Part shown: positions 1 to 10,358 of the stretch, one piece after another
Position numbering within the stretch: the stretch's first letter is position 1
Layout: every line of letters begins with the position of its first letter
DNA from: Buddleja alternifolia
Lineage: Eukaryota > Streptophyta > Magnoliopsida > Lamiales > Scrophulariaceae
Reading direction: 5' to 3'
NCBI GenBank assembly: GCA_019426215.1
Contig: CM033399.1
Span: 19,211,009-19,275,008 of the forward strand
DNA length: 64,000 nt
The notes under the pieces: model-generated
Seen by the model: the letters and a program-made list of their open reading frames with translations, nothing else
Told to the model about the DNA's origin: nothing
Databases searched by the model: none
Translations under genes and position numbers: made by a program

Positions 1-985
1 TATTAAAAAATATTCATAATATAGTATACCACAATCACATATAACGTACAATAAATGGAAATTTAACACACTTATGATATAATCAATAAGCCTAATGGAT
101 AACATATATTCCTCAAGTACCCCATTTCAAACTATATAAATATATAATGTAATAAAGATAAACGAAACGAACCGGATTAATTATTAATTACTTAATATTA
201 TATTAATTATGTAAGTATGACTAAATAGATATTACTCATTCAATATATTATCAAAAGGGAAAAAAATTATTAACTATAATTAATTACGTCCAATAATCAA
301 TTATAATGAAGACCAATTATATCAACAATATGTGTCATTATTTAGTAAATATAGTTGATATTCAAAAATTAATAACTATTTAAAAGCTTTTTAAAACAAA
401 TATATTTAATTACTTATGTTATTATTGGAGATATTCATGTAGTATATTACAATTAAATAATAATTTAAATTGTCAATTTAATTATATCACCGTTCATATA
501 ATCATTACAAACTCAGCAACTCAATCATTTCATACAAGATCCACATCAAATTTCCAATTGACTTGACATCTACACCAATTCTCATCCCTTTTTAGAAACA
601 CATCCAAACAAGTCCACAATACCCAAATGTGGCATGGATACCCGTCTTACACATCCCCTGTACAATTTTTATGAAAATAAGCTCGAAAAACATCCAAACA
701 AAGCCATTATTAATCATATATCACATCATATAGACTTACATTCTAGTGCACACAAAGTGTTGGTAAATTGTGGCGTCCTCTTCATACTACATCTAATTTA
801 TATCTTAACCTAAAGGTAGTTCCAACCTTCCTCAAGCTGCTCTAAGTTCGACTTAAAGGCTCCTAGGTTAAGACATGTCCATAATATAAAATTGCTCTTG
901 CTGGCAACAAAATTCCTTTTGAACATGATTAGCCTCGTACAATTGGACGACACACAACAAACAGAGAGGGAGTGAGAGAGAATAC
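1..985 (-). other. NRPD1: NRPD1 intron downstream of the large exon (incomplete)
   Basis: AT-rich sequence after the GT donor at 985/984. I see no convincing further NRPD1 exon, so the rest of the gene should lie beyond base 1. Bases about 480-720 resemble the 3' arm of the GGCCTTGTTTG-type MITE seen at 14001-14533: an AT-rich run ending in ACATCCAAACAAAGCC. The matching 5' arm was not found, so this is only a possible MITE remnant. Confidence 0.5.
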
Positions 986-2893
986 CTTTAGAGATAGCAA
1001 AGGTGATGGTCCTAGTGCACTGACTGGCTGATCCAAAGCACTATAAGCAGCCTCTGAAATGGCACAAGCAGCTATCGCACCAACAGGATGTCCAGCCATA
1101 CGAGAATCACTATGGGTGGCAGGAATGTCAGCATTTGAATAATTAAACTGAAGAACTTGATTCCCATAAGAACTTCTAACTGTTCCATCATAGCCGATCA
1201 TTAGATCTCGCATAAAAAACATTAGCCTTCGAGTAAGAGTCCCGGACACATCAGCATGACCGCTAAAAGAACTGTCACGAGTTGTCAACGAGAGTACGTA
1301 ACACTCTAGAGGATTTAAACCCGTTAAGTATGAATTAGCAACCACGGTACACGGGATGTACGAGTCCAAAGTTTCCAGAGAACCATGCAGACCAGAATGG
1401 TTCTTTTGGTTGTTCCATGAAGCACAGGAAAGTTGACGGGGGATTGAAAATGATAATGGAGCCAATGAATGCTCCAAGCCCAAACACATGCTATGCTGGA
1501 CTAATTTTTGAATATTCCCTTTGCTCCCAGCCTTTAGCATAGCTATCAATGAATTATTATTGCCAGCGTACTTGTAGACAAGATTCTGCATATCCCAGAA
1601 AACCGACTTGGAAGCAGAAATGGAAGCTTGAAACAGTTGTGCTGAATTCTTCTGCGCAATTGATATGCGCTCCTTTAGAAAATTTTCCATGTTCTCATTC
1701 CCTTCAGAGAATTCCATGAGAAAATCTTGGCAGCAATCCACCATTAATAAACTGATATCAGATAGCTTTTCTGCTTCTTTGAGACCACAATGCATATCAT
1801 CCAGGAGATTTTTCCTAGACTGTTGATCAGAAGAGAGGTAAAGGTCTGACAATGAGACACTTAGTCCCCTCCTTGACAGCCATTCACAAAGAACTTCCTG
1901 TCCATAGTATAAGATATCAAGCGCTTCATCTCCGCAATGTTTGAGAAGACATTGAAAGAGGTTCTCACCGCTGTCACGTAGCCAAGACGATCCATGGGAA
2001 GATGATACAAGCTCTCCTTCCCTAATATGTACACCATTAGATGCGTAAGAAAATTCAAAATCTGGTGGCAAAAGCAGGCTAAACAGTTGTTTTCCAGTCC
2101 AAAAGGGAGTTTCCGATGAAGTAGACTTGATAATAGCAGGCAATAGTGGCTTACGAGAACAAGAAAGCATTTGCAGCTGCTGCATCTCAAACTTATTTAG
2201 GATAATCCCATCTTCCAGGAAAAGATAGGCAGCAGTCAGACTATCTTGACTTAGTGACAAAAGGTTCTGACCATTTTGCCCATTGAATAACTGTTTGTTT
2301 AAAGATACGAGCTCTTTAAGCTCAACTCTAGAGTTAACTGATTGAGGGACATAACCATGAAGACAATCTCCATCAAAGTCTCCTCGTAGAGGGGAACAAA
2401 TCAGAGGGTTAATGGACACAACTGAATTTATGGGGAGAACTTTAACAGACAAAGCAATAAGGGAGTGCTGATGAATAGATGGAGGTCTATTAATCAACAC
2501 AATATCTCCATCGATAAGAGGCCTGTATATCAAATCTCCTGTCTGCAACATGTCCTTGGACCAGATAGAAATCCTCTGACCTTTTCTGAGGACAGCAAAA
2601 TTTCCCTTTGTTTTAAGCATAGAATCACACAAGGGTTCTAGCTTATTATCCCAATTCCAAAGATTTATATGGTCTGAGATTAGCACGTTATCTGCAACTT
2701 GAACCGGCAAGCCAATTTCGTCAATTTTTATTCTAGGATCACCAACAACAACCATGCGGAAAGAATGGTCTGTCCGCTTTCCTAGTAGCAATTCTTTTAT
2801 ATTTTTCAGCCCTGATGCACTGGAAACAGAATCATTTGTTGTTGATTGTCTTTCATATATTTGTTGGTAATGTGACACCTTCTCAGAGCGTAT
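986..2893 (-). CDS. NRPD1: NRPD1 large exon with catalytic aspartate loop
   Basis: A 1908-bp, phase-0 exon encoding 636 residues. It starts after the acceptor TGCAG at 2898-2894 and ends at AAG before the donor GTATTC. It holds the active-site region: LINRPPSIHQHSL at bases about 2490-2455, then RGDFDGDCLHGYVPQS, and later a pore/funnel region ending near SALGPSPLLSLK. All three aspartates of DFDGD are present. No stop or frameshift interrupts it, which argues for an intact gene despite the intronic transposon upstream. Confidence 0.9.
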
Positions 2894-5800
2894 CTGCACC
2901 ATGAGAGGTTTTAACCAAGTAATTTATTGCAGAAAACATCCACAAATATATATAAGAAAAGGAAGTAGAAGACTTGTAATTATTCTTGCCTTGGAAACTT
3001 TGAAACGGTCAAGAACACGAGCACTCAATTCATTTGGTGAACCATTGAAATCAACAAGTTTTCTGTACATCCTCGTAGTTTCATCCTAGATTTTAACCAA
3101 GTAAACTCAGCACGTATTCGTGTAATTAGTAAGAAATAGAAATAGAACAAAATAATGTACCTCATATGTTATGTAGACTAAACAAGAGCACAATAAAAGT
3201 TAGAATCACTTACAACAGTTATGCGCTGCCCAAATTCTCTCACTCGATGGCTATTTGGAGTCACGAGCAAAGAGTTGAGAAAGATACATTTTTTCTTTTT
3301 GAGAAGTGTTTCAAAAGTCTTAGGGCATACATCTTTCAACATGCCATATACCTGAACGATAAAAAATGACGTCATAAGCGTGCAACTACCCGCGATATAC
3401 AATAAGATACAAGGAGTGAAAAATATCACAAATTGTTGAAATATAATCAGAAACTCAGATAGGTTAATGCCTTGAGTAGGTTCACAAATGCAAAATTTAA
3501 AGTTCATTCAACACATCTCTTGCAGTAAAAATTGTACTTGTATAAGTAACTTTCATTAAATAACTGTATTTGTGCCACATCAGGTATGTTGTGAATGTAA
3601 AGTATTTCTCTAAGAATGGGTAAAATTTCTCAGGAATAGTCATATAAGCAACTGCTCAGAAATAAAATAAGATTCAAAGAACCTCTCCCGAATAGGAGCT
3701 TGGGATAATAAGGTGGCATCAGTATGACCAATTAGAAATATCTGCATCAATAATTTCGATGGCCCTTGTTCTCTAGAATTAATTGGAGTACTAATCATGA
3801 TATTTCCGCAATTAGACTTAAACTGCAAAAATTTCCACAATCATCACAACTTTGATTCTTTACTTACATATATAGAAAGATGTATCCACTTTTTCATGTA
3901 CTTGACATTCAAAAAGCATTATGCCAATTTGATTACTGCATTTCAAAGATTACAACTGTAGCTAAAGAAATTGAAGAAATTGCAAAAATTTGAACAATCA
4001 TCACTACTTTGATTCTTCACTTACTCACAAATCGACAAAGATGTATCCAATTTTTCATTTACTTGACATTCAAAAAGCATTATGCCAATTTGATTACTGA
4101 ATTTCAAAGATTGCAACTGTAGCTAAAAAAATTGAAGAATATGTTGTTTAGACCAGCGAAATCCACATAAAAACTTCCATCGCATGCTTGTAGGATAGAA
4201 GGAGAAAAAAAAGCCCTGTTTGAGAAATTTAGGGGGCAAAAGAAAGCAGCATATATCCTCAAATAGAAAGGGTAATAGGCTATGTTACCTGAGCAGGCAA
4301 CAAAATTCTTCTGTTGTCTGATTGCAAGCCACTGTGATCTAGTGATGAATCTTTAGGAATTATATCCCAATAATCAGAAGCCAAAACTCTACCAGAGCTC
4401 TTATCCAGCAACGTTTCGCTGACTTCCGCGATAATTGCAGTCTTAGCAAACACATCTTTGGAAGATACTTTGAATTTCATCTTTGGATAGCCATATTTTG
4501 AATTTCCCTGTTAATTGGATTGAAACAAGTTGGTCATAGTCGTGTAGGAAGGTGCATATTAGCAACTAAATGAACTCACATTACAATATTTGCACTTTTT
4601 GGGTTGACGTTGACTTGATGGAAAATCACCTGTCTGAAACATGCAAACACAAGGAGATAAGCATTAGCATTCGGCAAAGATCCTAGAAAAGAGTAGTTAT
4701 TTGATAGCTGAATAAGTATATGTTCAAGTAGCTTTCAAATATGAAAAATTAGATATTCAATATTAGAACAACGATAAAGAAACTATTTGTTCCGAGTATG
4801 GCACTCTCCATCAACATGGACACTGATTTGTAAAACAGCCAGTTAAATGATGAACTTCATCATAATGAAAATTTCCCACATACGAGTTTTCCAATCCTCA
4901 ATGTTCACCCCCTGTTCCAATGGAATGTACAAAAACAAATGCTTTATTCTCTATTACTTCAACAATACTGATTATTGATCTTAAAATGTTTTCTGAAAGT
5001 TCCAAGTCGATTATGGATACATCTTAAACTCGATGTAGCTTCAAGATCCCCTGAATATACCAAGAAAAATAGTTAACACACTACAATCACCGGTGTCCTC
5101 CATGAACCTGAATTAGCACTTTTGACTGATTGCATTTGCTTAAATGAATATGATGCTAATGCAGATTGTCAAGCATGAGTCGATCAGATGATGATGATGA
5201 TGATGATGAAACAGAAAAACCAGTTAGAGAATATGTAGAGAGATCTTAATTTATTAGGATTATTGGGTTTGATATTCTGTATCTTTCAATGTAGGAAATA
5301 TATATTCTTTTCCTTGATTGTAGGTGTTAGTCTCCTGATTACTAGTTGATCCACTTATTTAGGGATTTGATTACTTCTTTCCTTGTACAACACATGTTTC
5401 TTCTGTCTATATATTTGTACATTCTCTGCAATGGAAATATATAAAAAACTTTTCTCCTTTCTTTGAGACTTTTATGGTACCAGAGCCAAAGGCTCCATTG
5501 TCAATCTCTATTTTTTCTTAAAAAATGAATTCTGGGAAGGAGACAGACATGTCCTCACCCATCACATCTGGACCTGTTCAGTCACAAGTGGTTTCGCAGT
5601 CCTTTGGAGAAGGATCATCACTGCAAATTGCTAATCACAGGCTAGATGGTAAGAATTTCCTGCAATGGTCCCAATCAGTCCTCTTGGTAATCCGAGGGAG
5701 AGGGAAGTTAGGATATATTACTGGAGATATAAAGCAACCCGCTGCAGATGATTCAACACGTGCAAATTGGGACCTCAACAACTCAATTGTTATGGCATGG

Positions 5801-8800
5801 CTGATCAATTTGATGGAACCTCATATCAGCCGTACTTATTTATTCCTCCGAACAACCAAAGTTATCTGGGATGCTGTTAATATGAATTACTCTGATCTTA
5901 CGAATGCATCTCAAGTTTTTGAGATTAAAAACAAACTGAAGGAGATACGACAAGGAACTCTAGATGTGACTGCATATTATAATGAATTGCAGAAATTGTG
6001 GCAGGAGTTAGACTTGCATTATGAAGCAGACTGGGGAGATCTCTATGGCAATCTAAAATTCAAAAAGCAACTAGAGAAGGAACGATTGTATGAATTTCTT
6101 ACTGGATGAGGTACAAGGAAGGATTTTGGGGCACAGTCCTTTACCCTCAATTGATGAAGCTTTTGCTGAAGTACGACAGGAAGCTAGTAGGAGTAGGGCT
6201 GTAAACGAGCCGAGCTCGAGCTGAGCCTGATGAAATTTTCAGGCTCGAGCTCGAGCTCGATTATACTTTTTTGAGCTCGAGCTCGAGCTCAAACTCGACG
6301 AGCCTCATTTTTTAGGGTTCGAGTTCAAGCTCGAAGTAGATGAGCCGAGCTCGAGCTCGAGCTCGAAGTAAAAAATAATTTAATTTTTTTTAGAAAATAA
6401 AATAAAATATATTCTGCTTTTTAGCTTATAACAATACGTTAATAATGTATAGTATACATTATTCACATATACAATAAGTATTATTAAGATAAATAATAAT
6501 TAAATATCTTATATTCAATAAGTATTTAGAAAATAGAGGAAGGTGTCGTGAAAACATGATTTCATTAAATTATTTATAGAAAAGTATATCATATCAACTA
6601 AAATATATAATCTTATAATTGTTGTTGTTATTGTTTTGCACGATTTAAACAAAATAGGAAAAAAAGTTTAAATATTATTAAACTATGTTGTATATAAAAT
6701 TGCAAGCATTATTTTTATGAAATACGAGTATTTTTAGACATATATTAAAAATTAATATTAAAAGCTCACGAGCATGTGAACAACTATAATTGAGCTCGAG
6801 CTCGACTCACGAAAAAGCTCGAGCTCGAAAAGATCGACTCGAGCTCGAAATAGCTCGAGCTCGAGCTGAGCTCCAGTCGAGCTGGCTCACCATGCTCATG
6901 AGCCGGCTCGGCTCACCTTACACCCCTAAGTAGGAGACGAGTCATGCTTGGGGTTAAACAAGACTTGCCTATTACCTCATCTGCTGAAAGACCATTGAGA
7001 CTAATGCACTTGCTGTGAGAAATTTCTCTGACCGATTCAATGGAAAACAGAAGAATAGTAATCAGCAAGGACGTCCCTGGTGCGATCACTGCAACAAGCC
7101 TAATCACACCCATGATACTTGCTGGAAAATCCACGGAAAACCAGCAAACTGGAAACCTCGAGCAACAAATAAAAGCAAAGGTTTCCAGGTAACGGTGCAA
7201 AAAGGAACTGAGGACACCCAAACAAACAGTGAATCAAATGGGTTATTCCTGACTAAGTCACAACTAGAACAGTTGCAAAAACTTTTGAACCAGACAACAC
7301 CAAGTAACCAAAGTGCTGCTGTCAGCAACTTTGCCCACAAAAAGACAACTGTTCATGTTCAAAATGCAACTCCGTGTGTGTTTGATTCTGGGGCATCGGA
7401 CCATATGGCAGGTAACTCATCCCTATTTTACTCATATACCCCTTGTTATGGGAATTTTAGAGTTAAAGTGGCAGATGGTACATTCTCTGTTATTGCTGGA
7501 AAAGACTCAATTCACCTCTTAAAAAATATTTCTCTTCATTCTGTTCTTCATGTACCAAAGTTGGCCTGCAATTTGGTTTCTATTAGCAAGATGACGAATG
7601 AGCTTAATTGTACTGCTACTTCTTGTGAAATTCAGGAACTGGGATCAGAGAGGACGATTGGCAGTGCTAGAGAGGAAGGTGGACTCTACTAGGATGACCA
7701 ATGCGTGGAAAAACAAGCTACATTAGTTGAGAGTGAATCTTTTTTTGTTTCCAATAATGATGTAATAATGTTGTGGCACCGGAGGTTAGGTCATCCCAAC
7801 TTTCACTATCTCAAACGTTTGTTTCCAAACTTATTTATTAATAAAAATCTCAGTTCTTACATATGTGAAATTTGTCATCTTGCTAAACATACTCGCACAT
7901 CTTTTCCACCCGGGCCTTACAAGAGTCACATCCATTTTCTCTAATTCATAGTGATATTTGGGGACCCGCTCGTGTAAAAAATATATCTGGTACTCGGTGG
8001 TTCATCACATTTATTGATGATCACACTAGAGTTTGTTGGGTTTATCTTCTGAGAGAAAAATCCGAGATTGGGAAAATGTTTCAATCATTCCATTCCATGA
8101 TCAAAAATCAATTTCACACCTCCATCCAAACTTTAAGAACTGACAATGGAAAAGAGTTTTTTAACTCAATTCTTGGAGATTACCCTGAAACCAATGGAAT
8201 AATTCATCAAAGCTCTTGTCCGGATACACCTCAACAAAATGGTGTAGCGGAGAGGAAAAGTCGTCACCTACTTGAAGCTGCTAGAGCCTTGATGTTTACC
8301 ATGCAAGTTCCCAAATATCTTTAGGGAGAAGCAACCTAACAGCTTCTTATCTCATCAACCGAATGCCATCAAGAGTTCTTAAATTTACCTCTCCGATGTC
8401 AAAACTTCTAGAAACATACCCCACTTTTCGTTCCATGTCATCTCTTCCTCTCAAAACTTTCGGATGCACTGCCTTTGTACATGGGCATGCTAGGTTGTAG
8501 ACCAACTGAGACACCGATGGACCCGAATATCAAGTTGGGCGTTGAAGGGGGGAAGGAGGTTGATAAGGAACGATATCAGAGATTAGTGGGAAAGTTGATA
8601 TATTTATCTCACACACGGCCTGACATTGCATTTGCTGTAAGTGTGATCAGCCAGTTCATGCACTCGCCTAAGGAGAAACATCTCGATGCAGCCTACAGGA
8701 TATTAAGGTACTCAAAGAAAACTCCTGGTAGGGGATTATTCTTTAAGAAAGTTGAGCAAAGAATGGTAGAAGTCTACACTGATGCTGATTGGGCAGGATC

Positions 8801-10358
8801 TTCAGTAGATAGGAGGTCAACTTCCGGTTATTGCACGTATGTGTGGGGAAATCTTGTGACCTGGAGGAGTAAAAAACAACCTGTTGTTGCTAGAAGCAGC
8901 GCAGAAGCTGAATTCCGTGCTTTAGTTCATGGCATTTGTGAAGGAATATGGCTGGGGAGATTACATAGTGAACTGAAAATGTCTAACATGTCTCCTATGA
9001 AGTTGTATTGTGACAACAAGGCAGCAGTGAGTATAGCTCAAAATCCTGTCCATCACTACCGAACAAAACATGTGGAGGTTGATCGTCATTGCATCAAGGA
9101 AAAGGTTGACAATGGAAGCGTGTGTATGACTTACATCCGTACGAAGGAACAAACAGCTGATATTTTGACGAAGAGTTTGCATAAATCGAGTTTCGAGGAT
9201 TTAATAAGCAAGCTAGGATTGATCAACATTTATGTCCTACCTTGAGGGGGAGTGTAGAAAGATCTTAATTTATTAGGATTATTGGGTTTGATATTCTGTA
9301 TCTTTCAATGTAGGAAATATATATTCTTTTCCTTGATTTTAGGTGTTAGTCTCCTGATTACTAGTTGATCCACTTATTTAGGGATTTGATTACTTCTTTC
9401 CTTGTACAACACATGTTTCTTCTGTCTATACATTTGTACATTCTCTGCAATGGAAATTATATAAAAAACTTTTCTCCTTTCTTTGAGACTTTTAGAATAT
9501 ATATGCGCGTGCAATGCAAATACATACTAGTCCTCGAAACAACGAAACAAAAATATCATTTTTTTTTCTTCATATCAAAGACCTAGTTTCTGCACATCAG
9601 AGTGTAGTGCCTAACCTTGATCTTACTAGGCCGAATAGATTTACATCCTGGGCAGATTCTATTAAGAATCTGTGCAACCTCTGACATGAAATATGGATGG
9701 AGAATTGTGAACCGAAAGTTGATTAAACCAAAGTGGCCTGCAAAATATAAAGTAATGTCATTCTTCAAATCAGGATGTTTGGGGGAGGAAAGACAGAGAT
9801 CATAAAGTGGCATGACAACTCTAATTCCCTATGCTTGAGTTTGGACTTGGAGCTAAGGAGTTCAAACGACTCCAGTATTGAGTATATTTCGGATCCATCA
9901 TGAAGAGTGAAAAAATAACTAATATGGTTGATAAAGTATTTAATATATTGTAATTATAATATTCAAACAAGTGCAAGGGATTTGTTATTATGAAATATGA
10001 AATCCCCTAAATCCTCTAACCCAAACACAACTTAAGTTACCTTCACAATCCCTGGAATTTTTGGCACCACATGTAAGGCATTCATCACCGCTCACACTAG
10101 GTAGCCCAAGTGCAGCATCTGACACTTCATTGACTCTTCCAATGACCATTGAAGATATGTTTTTCTAGAAACACAGAAACATTGAACAATTTTTTCATAC
10201 ATTTTGAATTATTTTATATTGATTGCAAGATGGGCAAACAGAATCTATGATGAAAAATTATGAAGACTTACTGCATCTTCATCGGATAAAACATCGAGAA
10301 ATATTCCCGTCAGGCGGCCTGATTTAACTTGCTGAACTACATGCAAGTCATTATCCAT
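986..10358 (-). CDS. NRPD1: RNA polymerase IV largest subunit (3' end outside window)
   Basis: Plant-specific Pol IV makes the precursor transcripts of 24-nt siRNAs for RNA-directed DNA methylation in the nucleus. Coding exons on the minus strand are 10358-10272, 10164-10041, 9737-9616, 4633-4580, 4507-4289, 3351-3214, 3085-2990 and 2893-986. They join in frame to 916 codons; the family is about 1450 aa, so the C-terminal third including the DeCL region is outside. Residues about 41-75 carry the first clamp zinc ligands (CLTCGA, then CEGHFG). CPGC and CKYC form the second pair. DFDGD at about 452-456 (bases 2380-2366), followed by CLHGYVPQS, is the metal-A loop and is typical of NRPD1 rather than NRPE1. 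The start ATG was chosen because it opens a frame that splices cleanly; an AG at 10380-10379 suggests a 5'-UTR intron. Intron 3 carries a copia element. One intron uses a GC donor. All coding exons seen are open, so the gene looks functional. Confidence 0.9.
3824..4139. repeat. Tandem duplication inside an NRPD1 intron
   Basis: Two adjacent copies of about 157 bp (3824-3980 and 3981-4139), both starting TGCAAAAATTT and ending AAATTGAAGAA, with scattered substitutions. They lie in the 937-bp intron between exons 4507-4289 and 3351-3214. No terminal inverted repeats were seen, so a local duplication is the simplest reading. Confidence 0.85.
5234..5474 (+). repeat. 5' LTR of the NRPD1-intron copia element
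   Basis: A 241-bp LTR starting TGTAGAGAGATC and ending GACTTTTA directly before the primer-binding site. It ends in TA rather than the usual CA. Confidence 0.93.
5525..9245 (+). pseudogene. copia gag-pol remnant, reverse transcriptase mostly deleted
   Basis: Gag starts at 5525. A frameshift near 6105 ends the first open segment, and gag continues in another frame until the hAT MITE splits it at 6194. After the MITE come a zinc knuckle (CDHC...H...C, near 7080-7125), the protease motif DSGASDHMAG (near 7384), the pre-integrase HH-CC segment (LWHRRLGHP ... CEIC, 7770-7880) and integrase (TDNGKEF near 8138, [10 protein letters not shown] near 8230). Near 8480 the frame jumps from the integrase C terminus to the very end of reverse transcriptase, so the YVDD palm is absent. 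RNase H follows (TDADWAG ... SSAEAEFRAL, 8776-8935) to a stop after 9241. In the family one polyprotein of about 1300 aa is usual; this copy cannot make it. Confidence 0.88.
6194..6928. mobile_element. Non-autonomous hAT MITE nested in copia gag
   Basis: A 735-bp element without coding capacity. Ends are imperfect inverted repeats: TAGGGCTGTAAACGAGCC at the left, and at the right a sequence whose complement starts TAGGGGTGTAAGGTGAGCC. It is flanked by a perfect 8-bp duplication AGTAGGAG (6186-6193 and 6929-6936). Subterminal zones are packed with GAGCTCGAG repeats; the core is AT-rich. The 8-bp duplication and TAGGG termini indicate the hAT superfamily. Confidence 0.93.
9253..9494 (+). repeat. 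3' LTR of the NRPD1-intron copia element
   Basis: A 242-bp copy of the LTR starting TGTAGAAAGATC. Differences seen by eye are GAAAG for GAGAG, ATTTTAGG for ATTGTAGG, TACATTTG for TATATTTG, and one extra T in GGAAATTATA. Confidence 0.93.

Larger units (their letters stand above)
5234..9494 (+). mobile_element. Ty1-copia LTR retrotransposon in NRPD1 intron 3, internally deleted
   Basis: Near-identical LTRs (5234-5474, 9253-9494) flank a copia interior. The 5-bp target duplication GAATA is perfect (5229-5233 and 9495-9499). The primer-binding site TGGTACCAGAGCC starts at 5475 and matches the initiator-Met tRNA type. A purine tract TTGAGGGGGAG precedes the 3' LTR. The element lies antisense to NRPD1, between exons 9737-9616 and 4633-4580. 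LTRs differ at about four positions by eye, so the insertion is recent. Most of reverse transcriptase is missing and there are frameshifts, so it is non-autonomous. Confidence 0.95.

Noticed and set aside
740..880. Possible next NRPD1 exon (minus strand after an AG near 856)
   Set aside because: Short, no resemblance to the expected NRPD1 sequence after the large exon, and it stops quickly in the required phase.
3640..3840. Minus-strand open frame of 66 codons between NRPD1 exons
   Set aside because: Exons 4507-4289 and 3351-3214 join in phase as ...LLPAQ|VYGMLKD, which matches the family; this frame would interrupt it and is intronic.
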